A DNA stretch of 37,460 bases from Nitrospira sp. (lineage in GTDB: Bacteria > Nitrospirota > Nitrospiria > Nitrospirales > Nitrospiraceae): NCBI GenBank assembly GCA_009885705.1, contig VFKF01000076.1, positions 1 through 37,460 on the forward strand, given 5' to 3'. Under the pieces are notes generated by a model that ran no database searches, was not told the DNA's origin, and was given only the letters and a program-made list of their open reading frames with translations. Numbering within the stretch: position 1 is the stretch's first letter; every line of letters begins with the position of its first letter. Shown here piece after piece: positions 8,967-19,026 of this stretch. Position numbers and translations under genes: made by a program.

Positions 8967-9395
8967 ATGTGGGCGATGAAAGAGCGGAATCAGCAGTCGG
9001 AATCGGACAGCGAGAACTTCACACTCCTAGGCAAAGGAGTGGATTTTAAGGGGATCGTCAGCTTTGATGGTACCGTCAGGGTAGATGGGCGCGTCGAAGG
9101 AGAAATCCATACAACCGGGACGTTAATCGTCGGAGAACATGCCGTGATCAAGGGCATTATATCGGTCGGCGTGCTCATGAATAGTGGCAAAATCAATGGC
9201 GTCATCACGGCCACCGAAAAGATCGAAATTCTCAAGCCGGGCATACTCATCGGGGATATCCGAACCCCCGTCATTGCGATTCAAGAAGGCTCCCATTTCC
9301 ATGGCATGTGCGATATGGGCGCTCATCATTGGAATGAAGAACGCGCCATTTCAGTCAGAACGCCTCCCGGTCCTGCCACAGCCAATGCTCATTAA
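8967..9395 (+). CDS. Bactofilin family cytoskeletal protein (second copy)
   Basis: 142-aa bactofilin paralogous to the upstream gene: LLGKGVDFKGIVSFDGTVRV, RVEGEIHTTGTLIVGEHA, IKGIISVGVLMNSGKINGVI and IEILKPGILIGDIRTPVI. I start at ATG 8967, behind CGGAGGAGG (8952-8960). The frame is open from GTG 8934, but that start has no ribosome site and would place the SD inside the gene. Both copies begin Met-Trp, so the start choice agrees with the paralogue. Co-polymerisation of two bactofilins, or division of labour between them, is plausible but not shown. Confidence 0.93.
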   Translation: MWAMKERNQQSESDSENFTLLGKGVDFKGIVSFDGTVRVDGRVEGEIHTTGTLIVGEHAVIKGIISVGVLMNSGKINGVITATEKIEILKPGILIGDIRTPVIAIQEGSHFHGMCDMGAHHWNEERAISVRTPPGPATANAH

Positions 9396-9451
9396 TGACA
9401 GCTCCCTCCCTCTAGCCCTTTGGCCCTCTACTTCAGTACAATAGCCGCATT

Positions 9452-10534
9452 ATGACTCGCCCTACAGTTCTTCTCGGCATGAGCGGTGGAGTGGATAGCT
9501 CCGTGGCGGCAGCGCTTCTGGTTCGCCAGGGCTTCGACGTCCATGGCGTCACACTGCAGGTCTGGGAACATGAAGACGACACCGTCGCGGCTTCCAAGAA
9601 ATGGGAAGAGCGTGGATGTTGTAAGGTCGGCATTGCCCGGTACGTCGCGCAGACATTGAAAATCCCACATGAAGTGGTCGACACCAAGCAAGCCTTTCGC
9701 ACTGGGGTGATCGACGACTTTCTGGCCGGCTATCTCGACGGCACAACCCCCAATCCCTGTGTCCGTTGCAACGAGCGAGTCAAACTGCGTGGACTCATCG
9801 AGCTTGCCGACGCACGCGGGATCAACTATGTCGCCACCGGCCACTATGTCCGCATTGGCGAGTCCGAAGGACTGCCGACACTTCAACGAGCGGCCGACCT
9901 TAAAAAAGATCAAAGCTATTTTCTCTATCGACTGCGCCAATCGTGGCTCTCACGCCTTCTTTTCCCCGTAGGAGCCATGCAAAAATCCGAAGTCTGGCAG
10001 GAGGCAGAAGCCCTGGGTCTACCGGCGGATGAATTGAAAGAAAGTCAGGAAATCTGCTTTGTCAGTCACGGCGATTATCGAACCTTCATTGAGAAGGAAG
10101 CTCCGACAGCCAAAAAGTCAGGATCATTCGTCGATGAGGCAGGTCAGTATTTAGGTGATCACGAAGGGATCGCGTTCTATACGCCTGGCCAACGACGAGG
10201 CCTCGGGGTAGCGACCGGCCGCAGGCTGTATGTGCAGCAAGTACAGCCTGCCACAAATACCGTCGTCCTTGGGACGGAAGAGTCTTTGCGTCGTAGCCAC
10301 TGTGATATCAGGGATTTGAACCTCTTCGATCCGTCATTACTCACAGGCACCACAGAAGTGGAGGTGAAAGTGCGGTATGCCACTCCTGCCGCAATCGCGA
10401 CCGTCCATTCTCTATCGGAGGGCACCCTTCGAATAGATTTCCGTGAGCCTCAGCGGGCGTTGAGTCCAGGGCAATCTGCCGTATTCTACCGAAACGATCG
10501 AGTCCTCGGCGGCGGAATCATCCAATCGGTCTAG
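9452..10534 (+). CDS. mnmA: tRNA-specific 2-thiouridylase MnmA
   Basis: 360-aa ATP-dependent tRNA 2-thiouridylase acting on wobble U34 of Glu/Gln/Lys tRNAs. The PP-loop SGGVDSS (11-17) binds ATP. C103 in NPCVRCN and C202 in ESQEICFVSHGDYR match the two catalytic cysteines of the family (C102/C199 in E. coli). The C-terminal PRC-like and beta-barrel domains are present (YTPGQRRGLGV, SPGQSAVFY). It modifies the same base as MnmE/MnmG encoded upstream. No Shine-Dalgarno precedes the ATG, and a TACAAT hexamer at 9437-9442 lies only 9 nt before it. Confidence 0.97.
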   Translation: MTRPTVLLGMSGGVDSSVAAALLVRQGFDVHGVTLQVWEHEDDTVAASKKWEERGCCKVGIARYVAQTLKIPHEVVDTKQAFRTGVIDDFLAGYLDGTTPNPCVRCNERVKLRGLIELADARGINYVATGHYVRIGESEGLPTLQRAADLKKDQSYFLYRLRQSWLSRLLFPVGAMQKSEVWQEAEALGLPADELKESQEICFVSHGDYRTFIEKEAPTAKKSGSFVDEAGQYLGDHEGIAFYTPGQRRGLGVATGRRLYVQQVQPATNTVVLGTEESLRRSHCDIRDLNLFDPSLLTGTTEVEVKVRYATPAAIATVHSLSEGTLRIDFREPQRALSPGQSAVFYRNDRVLGGGIIQSV

Positions 10535-10558
10535 CCGCCTCACGACCATAGCCTCGTA

Positions 10559-10588
10559 TTGACAGCCCTCGTCCGCCAATGCTAACTT
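10559..10588 (+). promoter_or_regulatory. Candidate sigma-70 promoter of the atp operon
   Basis: TTGACA (10559-10564), an 18-nt spacer and TAACTT (10583-10588) lie between the mnmA stop and atpH. The -35 is a perfect consensus and the -10 is weak. Transcription would start near 10595, giving a leader of about 65 nt to the preferred atpH start. Confidence 0.45.
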
Positions 10589-10660
10589 GGCGCGCCTCTT
10601 TTCGTGCAGACGCACGAAGGCTTTCCTTTTGTCAAAAAGAAGAACGAACGGATCAGCATA

Positions 10661-11200
10661 GTGATCAAGACAGCAGTTGCCCGACGTTATGCACAGGCAC
10701 TCTTCGAGCTCCTCGACGCATCCACCATTGAGTCCACCCGCGCAGCCTTAACGGGGTTAGGTGAGGCGATGAAAGAATCCGTCTCACTGCGCCATGTCGT
10801 GGCCTCGCCGACGTTTGGCGCCGAAGAAAAAATCGCCGTCCTCGCAGAGCTTGGCTTACGTCTCGGATGCCCTCCCGTCGGAAAAACATTTCTCGCACAG
10901 CTCGTGAAAAAGAATCGTGTCGGCTTTCTTCCGGAAATCGCCGAGGCCTTTGCGAAACTTGCCGATGCGTCAAAAGGCACCCAACAAATTACCGTGTCCT
11001 CGGCGGCGGCGTTGCCCCCAGCCGAACAAGATCGAATCAGCACTCGCCTGCGCGAGATGCTCAAACGTCAGGTTGACGTGACCTTTCACACGGATGCCCG
11101 CCATCTCGCCGGCGTTCAGATTCAACTCGGCAGCACGGTGGTCGATAGCACCGTCCGTGGGCGGTTACAGGCGATGCAGAGTTTGTTGACTAAGGAGTAG
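10661..11200 (+). CDS. atpH: ATP synthase F1 subunit delta
   Basis: 179-aa delta subunit (OSCP), the peripheral-stalk protein joining F1 to the b subunits. The N-terminal family motif [12 protein letters not shown] is evident, as are the central region [23 protein letters not shown] and the C-terminal [24 protein letters not shown] 10661 is chosen because it puts the usual few residues before VARRYA; the frame is open to GTG 10604, which would add 19 non-conserved residues. It opens an F1-only operon and its stop overlaps the AAGGAG used by atpA. Confidence 0.95.
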   Translation: MIKTAVARRYAQALFELLDASTIESTRAALTGLGEAMKESVSLRHVVASPTFGAEEKIAVLAELGLRLGCPPVGKTFLAQLVKKNRVGFLPEIAEAFAKLADASKGTQQITVSSAAALPPAEQDRISTRLREMLKRQVDVTFHTDARHLAGVQIQLGSTVVDSTVRGRLQAMQSLLTKE

Positions 11201-11202
11201 CC

Positions 11203-12720
11203 ATGCAGATCAAGGCAGAAGAAATCAGTTCGATCATCAAAGAAAAAATCAAGGGCTTCGACAAACAGGTCGACGTCAAAGAAACCGGCTCAGTCATCCA
11301 GGTCGGAGACGGCATCGCCAAGGTCTACGGTCTCGACGGAGCGATGGCCGGAGAAATGCTCGAATTCCCCGGCGGACTCTACGGCATTGCGCTCAACCTT
11401 GAAGAGGATAACGTCGGCGCCGTGTTGATGGGCGATGATGTCGGTGTGAAGGAAGGCGATCCGGTTAAGCGGACTGGACGAATTGCGGAGGTGCCGGTCG
11501 GTGAAGCCTTGATCGGTCGTGTGGTCAACGCGATCGGCCAGCCCATCGACGGAAAAGGTCCGATCAACTCGACGCTGTCGTCACGCATCGAAGTGGTGGC
11601 CCCCGGCGTGAATACACGCCAGTCGGTGCGCGAGCCCTTGCAGACCGGTATCAAGGCCATCGACGCCATGATCCCCATCGGTCGTGGGCAGCGTGAATTG
11701 ATCATCGGCGATCGGCAAACCGGCAAAACCGCCATTGCCGTCGATACGATCATCAATCAAAAGGGTCTCAACGTATTCTGTATCTATGTCGCCATCGGGC
11801 AGAAGCGCTCCACCGTGGCACGCGTCGTCAAGACGCTCGAAGAAAACCACGCCATGGAATACACCATCGTCGTGGCAGCTACCGCGAGCGACGCCGCACC
11901 GATGCAGTACCTGGCTCCGTTCTCGGGAGCAGCCATCGGCGAATATTTCCGAGATAACGGCAAACATGCATTGATCGTCTACGACGACCTCTCGAAGCAT
12001 GCTGTCGCCTATCGTCAGTTGTCCCTGTTGCTCCGTCGGCCGCCGGGACGCGAAGCCTATCCGGGCGACGTGTTCTATCTCCACTCCAGACTCTTGGAGC
12101 GTGCAGCCAAACTCAGCGATAAACTCGGAGGGGGAAGCCTCACGGCCTTGCCCATTATTGAGACACAAGCCGGTGACGTATCCGCCTACATTCCAACCAA
12201 CGTCATCTCGATCACCGATGGCCAGATCTATCTCGGAAGCGATCTGTTCTATTCCGGTATTCGTCCGGCCATTAACGTCGGTCTCTCCGTCTCCCGCGTC
12301 GGAGGTTCGGCCCAGATCAAGACCATGAAACAGGTGGCCGGTACCCTTCGACTCGACTTGGCCCAGTACCGCGAAATGGCCGCCTTCTCTCAGTTCGGTA
12401 GCGAACTCGATAAAGCGACCCAGATGCAGCTCGCGCGCGGTGTGCGCATGGTCGAATTGCTGAAGCAGGGTCAATACAAGCCCATGCCAGTCGCCGACCA
12501 GGTACTCTCCATCTATGCCGGCGTCAACGGTTATTTGGACGATGTCGCGGTCGACAAGGTTCAGCAGTTCGAAGCTGACCTCCTGCACTATGTGCAGCAG
12601 AATCATGCGGAGCTAAAAAAAGAAATCGCGAGCATCGGGAAAATCGACGACAAAGTCGGTGCCAGACTGAAAGAGATTATCTCGACTTTTAAACAGAAGA
12701 TGGGATACGGCACTAAGTAG
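11203..12720 (+). CDS. atpA: ATP synthase F1 subunit alpha
   Basis: 505-aa non-catalytic nucleotide-binding subunit of F1. It shows the Walker A GDRQTGKT (169-176), the alpha signature for the gamma/beta interface ([17 protein letters not shown]), and the usual N-terminal beta-barrel ([21 protein letters not shown]). It starts 2 nt after the atpH stop, behind AAGGAG. A very long antisense frame over this gene is a codon-use shadow. Confidence 0.98.
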   Translation: MQIKAEEISSIIKEKIKGFDKQVDVKETGSVIQVGDGIAKVYGLDGAMAGEMLEFPGGLYGIALNLEEDNVGAVLMGDDVGVKEGDPVKRTGRIAEVPVGEALIGRVVNAIGQPIDGKGPINSTLSSRIEVVAPGVNTRQSVREPLQTGIKAIDAMIPIGRGQRELIIGDRQTGKTAIAVDTIINQKGLNVFCIYVAIGQKRSTVARVVKTLEENHAMEYTIVVAATASDAAPMQYLAPFSGAAIGEYFRDNGKHALIVYDDLSKHAVAYRQLSLLLRRPPGREAYPGDVFYLHSRLLERAAKLSDKLGGGSLTALPIIETQAGDVSAYIPTNVISITDGQIYLGSDLFYSGIRPAINVGLSVSRVGGSAQIKTMKQVAGTLRLDLAQYREMAAFSQFGSELDKATQMQLARGVRMVELLKQGQYKPMPVADQVLSIYAGVNGYLDDVAVDKVQQFEADLLHYVQQNHAELKKEIASIGKIDDKVGARLKEIISTFKQKMGYGTK

Positions 12721-12750
12721 GTGCTGGCTGATAGAGAAGAGATCTAGACC

Positions 12751-13629
12751 ATGCCGAGTTTACAAAGTCTACGCCGTAAGATTGCGGCGTTTAAGAATAC
12801 GCAGAAGATCACCAAGGCCATGAAGATGGTGGCCGCGGCGAAACTGAAACGTTCGCAGGATCGCATCCTGGCTGCGCGGCCCTATGCTCTAAAAATGAGA
12901 GCCGTGGTCAGCAACTTGAGCCAGCGCGTGAATCGATCCTCCCATCCCTTGCTGCAAAAGCGTGAAGGTAAGAAGGTCGAAGTACTCGTCATCACAAGTG
13001 ACCGCGGATTATGCGGCGGCTTCAACGGCAATATTGCGCGAAAGACGTCCGAGTTCGTACGGGAATGTGAAGCCCGTGGGCTGCAAGTGAATTTGAGCAT
13101 CGTCGGACGCAAGGGCCGCGACTATTTCCGGCGTCGTACCTGGCCCATCCGGCAGGAATGGACCGGCATCTTCGATAAGCTCACCTTCGAGCATGCCATC
13201 GACGTCGGCGGCGACCTCACCGACCACTTTGTCAAAGGCACGTTCGACGAACTCTACATCGTCTATAACGAATTTAAATCGGCCATTCAGCAGCGCGTCA
13301 TCGTGGAAAAGTTATTCCCGGTCGATACCGCAGCCGAATTTGGGACCGCACAAGCAGAAGGTACGACCGGCGGCAGCTATTTCTACGAGCCGGATGAAGC
13401 CGAGCTCTTGAACGTCTTCATTCCCAAACATTTCCAGATACAAACGTTTCGTATCCTCTTGGAATCTGCCGCAGCGGAGCATGGCGCCCGTATGGCAGCG
13501 ATGGACGGTGCGACTCGGAACGCAGGCCAGTTGATCAAGAAAGTGACCTTGCATTACAACAAGACCCGTCAGACCGCCATTACCAAAGAATTGATGGACA
13601 TCGTCGGCGGTGCCGAAGCGCTGAAATAG
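12751..13629 (+). CDS. atpG: ATP synthase F1 subunit gamma
   Basis: 292-aa central-stalk subunit that couples rotation of the c-ring to catalysis. The N-terminal coiled helix (LRRKIAAFKNTQKITKAMKMVAAAKLKRSQ) and C-terminal helix (ARMAAMDGATRNAGQLIKKVTLHYNKTRQ) that form the rotor shaft are diagnostic, with the SDRGLCGGFN signature between. It lies in the atpHAGDC operon, 30 nt after atpA and 27 nt before atpD. Confidence 0.97.
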   Translation: MPSLQSLRRKIAAFKNTQKITKAMKMVAAAKLKRSQDRILAARPYALKMRAVVSNLSQRVNRSSHPLLQKREGKKVEVLVITSDRGLCGGFNGNIARKTSEFVRECEARGLQVNLSIVGRKGRDYFRRRTWPIRQEWTGIFDKLTFEHAIDVGGDLTDHFVKGTFDELYIVYNEFKSAIQQRVIVEKLFPVDTAAEFGTAQAEGTTGGSYFYEPDEAELLNVFIPKHFQIQTFRILLESAAAEHGARMAAMDGATRNAGQLIKKVTLHYNKTRQTAITKELMDIVGGAEALK

Positions 13630-13653
13630 TCCGCCACGTTGAAGAAGGAGTGA

Positions 13654-15099
<1,446 letters not shown>

Positions 15100-15215
15100 C
15101 GATCGAAGCGAGCCCCTTCCTTGCTCGCGCAACGCGCGGTCTCGGAAGTCCCTCGTTGGACGCGCGCAGTGGAAAAGGCCTCGCGCCTCCGCTATCGTAA
15201 GAGAGTAGGAAAAGA

Positions 15216-15635
15216 ATGGCTGGAAAGATTCTATTAGAAGTGGTGACGCCGGAGAAGCTGCTCTTGAGCCAGCAGGTGGATGAGGTCATCGCACCGGGTT
15301 CAGAGGGCGAATTCGGCGTATTGCCAGGACATTGTCATTTTCTTTCGACCTTACGAATCGGCGAGCTACGCTATCGAGTCGGAGACCAAACCACACATAT
15401 GGCAATTCTTTGGGGTTACGCAGAAGTCACGCCGACCAAAGTCACCATCATGGCCGAAATCGCCGAGAAGGCAGAAGACATTGACATAGAGCGGGCTCAG
15501 GCGGCGTTCGTAAAGGCCGAACAGCGGCTCAAGGCCGGCGGGCTACCCTCAGAAGTAAAAGAAGCAGAAATCAGTCTCGAAAAAGCCAGACTTCGCAAAA
15601 AGATCGCCGACCGTGCCCGTAAGGTTCACGCATAA
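15216..15635 (+). CDS. atpC: ATP synthase F1 subunit epsilon
   Basis: 139-aa epsilon subunit. The N-terminal beta-sandwich (KILLEVVTPEKLLLSQQVDEVIAPGSEGEFGVLPGH) binds the c-ring and gamma, and the C-terminal helical hairpin (about residues 90-139) is the inhibitory arm. It is the last gene of the F1 operon. The 116 nt after atpD contain a GCGAG/CTCGC hairpin and may hold a separate control element or processing site. Confidence 0.95.
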   Translation: MAGKILLEVVTPEKLLLSQQVDEVIAPGSEGEFGVLPGHCHFLSTLRIGELRYRVGDQTTHMAILWGYAEVTPTKVTIMAEIAEKAEDIDIERAQAAFVKAEQRLKAGGLPSEVKEAEISLEKARLRKKIADRARKVHA

Positions 15636-15771
15636 GTCTCCGCTCCACATCGTTCAGACTCGCTCCTTCCCCACGCCTCTTGGAGCAACCAGTCAGTACG
15701 CCTCCAGATTGCAATTTCGCCTCGCGCTACAGTAGCGTGGCCTGAACCTACTGGTGAGGTCGATTCGTCCA

Positions 15772-16737
15772 ATGGTGACAGAATTTGTCGTAACGGCCGG
15801 TGAGCAACCCAAACGATTGGATGTCTTCCTGGTCAATCGTGAGCCGAATTTATCGCGATCGGCCCTGCAACGATTAATCGGCCAAGGGCGGGTGCGGATC
15901 AACGGCCAGGTCGTCAAACCAAGCCAGAAAATCAAGCCGGGCGACAACATCGCGTTCGACATTCCAAAAGCAGAGCCCCTGGAACTCAAAGGTGAGGCGA
16001 TCCCTCTGGAGATCCTCTACGAGGACGATGTGTTGTTGCTCCTGAATAAGCCATCCGGCCTCGTCGTCCATCCTGCGCCTGGACATTGGGCTGGCACATT
16101 GGTGAATGCCCTCCTCCACCACTTTCAAACCTCCGGCGGCACAGTCTCAACGATCGGCGGGAAAGAGCGGCCCGGTTTGGTCCATCGATTGGACAAAGAT
16201 ACGTCCGGGGTCATGGTCATCGCCAAGACAGACCAGGCCCACCGCGCCCTTTCTGCTCAATTCAAACTACATACGATCACGCGGGTGTACGAAGCCCTGA
16301 TCACAGGCGTACCGAAAAAAGGGCATGGGTTAATCGAATTGGCCATCGGTCGAGATAAGAAGGAGCGGAAAAAGTTCTCCGCCCACACGGCGAGACCCAA
16401 GGAGTCCGTGACGGAATACAAGGTCGATCACCGATTCGGCAAACTGGCCGCTCATGTGCTCTTGTACCCGCGCACAGGCAGGACACACCAGCTCCGTGTC
16501 CATCTCACCTCCTTGGGCCATCCGATTCTTGGAGATCAGACCTATGGGGGAAAGAAGGTCTGTGAGGTCGAAGGCGTTGAGATCCCCCGAGTGATGTTAC
16601 ATGCAAGGACCCTGGGATTCCGTCATCCCTCTACGGGAGAATTCCACGAATACACCAAGCCTTTTCCCACCGATATGGAGCAGGTGGTGCAGGCACTCGA
16701 TGCGCTCACGCCTCCTCCTAGTGCCAAGAAATCTTGA
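15772..16737 (+). CDS. RluD/RluA-family rRNA pseudouridine synthase
   Basis: 321-aa pseudouridine synthase. An N-terminal S4 RNA-binding domain (KRLDVFLVNREPNLSRSALQ..., about residues 14-65) precedes the RluA catalytic domain with the HRLDKDTSG motif, whose aspartate (D141) is the catalytic nucleophile. Later GRTHQLRVHL and GDQTYGG boxes complete the fold. The layout is that of RluD (23S helix 69), but RluC cannot be excluded. I start at ATG 15772, 11 nt behind GAGGT; GTG 15754 is in frame but overlaps that site. It lies downstream of atpC by 136 nt and is probably a separate unit. Confidence 0.93.
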   Translation: MVTEFVVTAGEQPKRLDVFLVNREPNLSRSALQRLIGQGRVRINGQVVKPSQKIKPGDNIAFDIPKAEPLELKGEAIPLEILYEDDVLLLLNKPSGLVVHPAPGHWAGTLVNALLHHFQTSGGTVSTIGGKERPGLVHRLDKDTSGVMVIAKTDQAHRALSAQFKLHTITRVYEALITGVPKKGHGLIELAIGRDKKERKKFSAHTARPKESVTEYKVDHRFGKLAAHVLLYPRTGRTHQLRVHLTSLGHPILGDQTYGGKKVCEVEGVEIPRVMLHARTLGFRHPSTGEFHEYTKPFPTDMEQVVQALDALTPPPSAKKS

Positions 16738-16785
16738 CAGGCCTCTTAACTTGGCGTAAGCAATGCCCCCGCGAAGGATGATGTC

Positions 16786-17208
16786 ATGCAAACAGCCGAT
16801 GTGCTCGACGCGATAGGTGGATTGGTGGCTCAGTTGAAAGTGTACGCCGCCAAGTTGCCGCCGATTGTCCATTTGTCGGCCGTGCCGACCGGTGTGAAAC
16901 CGAAGTTTGAGGCAGTTGAGGAATATGAAGAGATCGTCTCTCGCTTCCGCAATCAGAGCTCTGGAACTGCCTATAAAGGATTAAACGATTTATTCGTAGA
17001 ATCGCTGGAGGCCTTCGAAGTCGGTCGCTTACTCGGCTCCGTCCAACCACTCTTGACGGTGCTCGACCACCTCGAGCGGATGCAGCGAGATAAAGAAATC
17101 GAGACTGGGCGGATCGATGAAAAACGAACCGGCGAATATCGCTCGGTGCTGAACAAGATTCTTCCGGGCAACAAGCCTGAGTTAGACGGTGCAGGACGGG
17201 GACTGTGA
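16786..17208 (+). CDS. Hypothetical protein, helical
   Basis: 140-aa soluble protein that I do not recognise. It is rich in charged, helix-forming residues, has no cysteine, no signal peptide and no membrane segment. The segment LDHLERMQRDKEIETGRIDEKRTGEYRSVLNKIL could form a coiled coil. It lies 48 nt after the pseudouridine synthase gene, and a TTGACA (16734-16739) overlaps the end of that gene, so it may have its own promoter, although the matching -10 is poor. Coding character is good, and no overlapping gene competes for the region. Confidence 0.7.
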   Translation: MQTADVLDAIGGLVAQLKVYAAKLPPIVHLSAVPTGVKPKFEAVEEYEEIVSRFRNQSSGTAYKGLNDLFVESLEAFEVGRLLGSVQPLLTVLDHLERMQRDKEIETGRIDEKRTGEYRSVLNKILPGNKPELDGAGRGL

Positions 17209-17218
17209 TTGAGCGGGG

Positions 17219-17286
17219 AGGCTTTCAGCCGTCAGCTTCTGAAGCGGAAGGGCCGCCAAAGAGAACATCTGAAGGCTGAGAGCTGA
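17219..17286. repeat. Imperfect intergenic inverted repeat
   Basis: The arm AGGCTTTCAGCCGTCAGCTT (from 17219) and the arm CTGAAGGCTGAGAGCTGA (17269-17286) are imperfect reverse complements, about 13 of 16 core positions matching. A further related unit GCTGACAGCT lies at 17296-17305. This resembles dispersed palindromic (REP-like) intergenic repeats. It could fold as a hairpin that ends transcription of the hypothetical gene upstream. Confidence 0.5.
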
Positions 17287-17311
17287 TCGCTATATGCTGA
17301 CAGCTATTAAA

Positions 17312-17491
17312 TCAGTGGCCCATTTTGGGGCCAGCCGCATTGGCTCCCTGCGAAACAAGGGAGAAGCGAACGCTCGATCCGCAGTGTGGACATTTGGCTC
17401 GAACAGTCGCCTCATCGAGGAGTTCATATTGATCTTCTGTAAGCCACATCAGTTGAGCGCACTTGGGGCAGCTACGGACTTGCGTTGTCAT
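17312..17491 (-). CDS. Zinc-ribbon microprotein
   Basis: 59-aa protein with two CxxC knuckles, C8-P-K-C11 and C34-P-H-C37, separated by 22 residues: a classic zinc ribbon. Its function is not known. I start at ATG 17491, preceded on the - strand by GAGGAAC at good spacing; the frame is open to 17563, but the added residues are not needed and overlap the divergent GNAT start region. It is divergent from the acetyltransferase gene (62 nt between starts), so the two may share a regulatory region. Confidence 0.75.
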   Translation of the reverse strand: MTTQVRSCPKCAQLMWLTEDQYELLDEATVRAKCPHCGSSVRFSLVSQGANAAGPKMGH

Positions 17492-17553
17492 GATGTTCCT
17501 CGTACACTCCGCGTGATTTTTAAAGCTCTCTCTGGGAGATAATCTAGTACAAG

Positions 17554-17985
17554 ATGCCCCCAACCCTCAAGCCCGCCATCACCTTCGCCGAGAAGAAAGA
17601 CCTCGACCCCACCAAGCTCGTCCGCCTCTACCAGCAAGCGCCCTGGGCGAAGGGACGGACTCTTGATGACATCCGTGAGATGTTGCGCCATACCGATGTG
17701 GCCGTGACAGCCTGGGAAGGTGAGGTACTAATCGGATTCGGGAGGGTTTTAACAGATTATGTCTACCGGGCGACTATTTGGGACGTAATCGTCGATAAGG
17801 CCTATCAAGGTCAGAGCATCGGCACCGAAGTCGTCAAGCGCATCTTGAACCATCCCCGCCTGAAGAAAGTGGAGCTCTTCTGGCTCTGCACCCGTATGCC
17901 AGGCTTTTACGAAAAGCTTGGGTTTAGCTCAAAAGAACAGACCGGTATGGTCTGGAACCGGTCAAAACAAGACAAAGCTGACTAA
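17554..17985 (+). CDS. GNAT family N-acetyltransferase
   Basis: 143-aa GNAT-fold protein. The strand VLIGFGRVLTD, the strand TIWDVIVDKAYQGQSIGTEVVKRIL (acetyl-CoA pyrophosphate loop QGQSIGTE) and the C-terminal FYEKLGF motif give motifs A and B of the superfamily. The substrate cannot be told from sequence. Small GNATs of this type include protein and antibiotic acetylases. It is a single-gene unit ending in a hairpin facing the outer-membrane protein gene. Confidence 0.85.
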   Translation: MPPTLKPAITFAEKKDLDPTKLVRLYQQAPWAKGRTLDDIREMLRHTDVAVTAWEGEVLIGFGRVLTDYVYRATIWDVIVDKAYQGQSIGTEVVKRILNHPRLKKVELFWLCTRMPGFYEKLGFSSKEQTGMVWNRSKQDKAD

Positions 17986-18034
17986 CGCATCTCTTGCCAA
18001 TCAAGGTCTTCTGTCTCTCTCCTTCGACAGCGTT

Positions 18035-18069
18035 GACGTGGAATCCCCTGAGTCTGGAGATCCCACGTC
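18035..18069. terminator. Hairpin between convergent genes
   Basis: GACGTGGAATC (18035-18045) pairs with GAGATCCCACGTC (ending 18069) in an imperfect stem with a short loop. It lies between the GNAT stop (17985) and the end of the convergent beta-barrel gene (18097), a natural place for a bidirectional terminator. A T-tract is absent. Confidence 0.4.
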
Positions 18070-18096
18070 TCGTCATCTGTCAGAAATACGCGCTCG

Positions 18097-18729
18097 CTAA
18101 AAGAACAGTTTCGCACCGAAGAGAAAGCCGAACGAAGAGGCGTTCCAGTCGTTGTTACGATTTCCGTTCACCGTCGCATGTCCGTCGTTCCGCTTGTAAG
18201 CCATTTCCGTGTTCAACGCAAACTGTTTGGTCAACATGTAGTCGGCACCCCAGCCGAGACGCCAGGCGAAGGTATTACTCGGGGAAATACGCGTCGAACT
18301 GTTTTCACCAAAACTATTCACATTCACCCCGAAACTCATGTTGGCATAGGGGCTGATCGGCCCAAACCGCACCGGTCGAACTTCGACGGTCGGGAGTATC
18401 GACACAGTGTCTTGATGGCCCAAGTCCCTAAAAGGGCGCTCTTGATCCACACCATGGCGTTCCCACTCTAGCATCATCCCGACCAACAGCCATTTATTGA
18501 GACTATATAACCCCTGGAAGTTCACCAAGGAGCCCACGTCTGTTGAGCTATTAGCAGTTAACGATTGAGTCAGAGGCGCAAAGCCTGCCCGCATACCGAG
18601 CACGAATTTTCCTGGTTCTATGCCGCCCTGTTCCATCTTCCACTCTTCCGCCATCGCTTGGCTGCCAAAGACGAACAGGCTTGTCAGCAGGACCCCCAGC
18701 AAACCCACACGAGCCAAATTGAGACCCAT
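18097..18729 (-). CDS. Outer-membrane beta-barrel protein
   Basis: 210-aa exported protein. ATG 18729 gives a standard signal peptide (GLNLARVGLLGVLLTSLFVFGSQAMA, cleavage after AMA) and has GGAGGG 9 nt upstream; the frame is open to 18783, but that would bury the signal peptide. The mature part alternates polar and aromatic residues in short strands (WLLVGMMLEWER, YANMSFGVNV, FAWRLGWGADYML, FALNTEMAYK) and ends FGFLFGAKLFF, the C-terminal aromatic signature of beta-barrels recognised by BamA. It is probably an 8-stranded OmpW/OmpX-like barrel. Ligand or function is unknown. It lies 3' of the znu genes on the same strand, but 297 nt away. Confidence 0.75.
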   Translation of the reverse strand: MGLNLARVGLLGVLLTSLFVFGSQAMAEEWKMEQGGIEPGKFVLGMRAGFAPLTQSLTANSSTDVGSLVNFQGLYSLNKWLLVGMMLEWERHGVDQERPFRDLGHQDTVSILPTVEVRPVRFGPISPYANMSFGVNVNSFGENSSTRISPSNTFAWRLGWGADYMLTKQFALNTEMAYKRNDGHATVNGNRNNDWNASSFGFLFGAKLFF

Positions 18730-18859
18730 ATTGATAAACCCTCCGTGGTGTAATGATGTAAATAGGCAACGCGATATATTCACGCGAAATGATGGTGCAA
18801 GATTGGCACCTCAATTCTCCTTGAGAGTCGAATGTTGCCTGAAAAGACCAATGTAGTCT

Positions 18860-18873
18860 GATCAATATTGATC
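18860..18873. promoter_or_regulatory. 14-bp perfect palindrome upstream of the beta-barrel gene
   Basis: GATCAATATTGATC is a perfect dyad about 130 nt upstream of the beta-barrel start codon, in the AT-rich 297-nt spacer to znuB. Such a dyad could be an operator. No regulator is identified, and it is too far upstream to say it controls this gene. Confidence 0.3.
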
Positions 18874-19026
18874 GGTTTCGCAGAAGTACGATGGCAACCG
18901 CGACATTCTTGTTTGAGATCACGTTAATCCCTGCAACGGTATTCGATCTTACGATTGCGGAGAAATGACTCGCGAATGACACAGTCACTGTACGCTTGGC
19001 CCTACAGTGAAATGCCATTGAGATGA

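Noticed and set aside
11581-12606. 341-codon open frame on the - strand
   Set aside because: It is antisense to atpA, which is certain, and its translation shows no family features. It is a codon-bias shadow.
16734-16762. TTGACA-17-TAAGCA as a promoter for the hypothetical gene at 16786
   Set aside because: The -35 is perfect but the -10 matches only two of six positions, so I did not list it as a feature.
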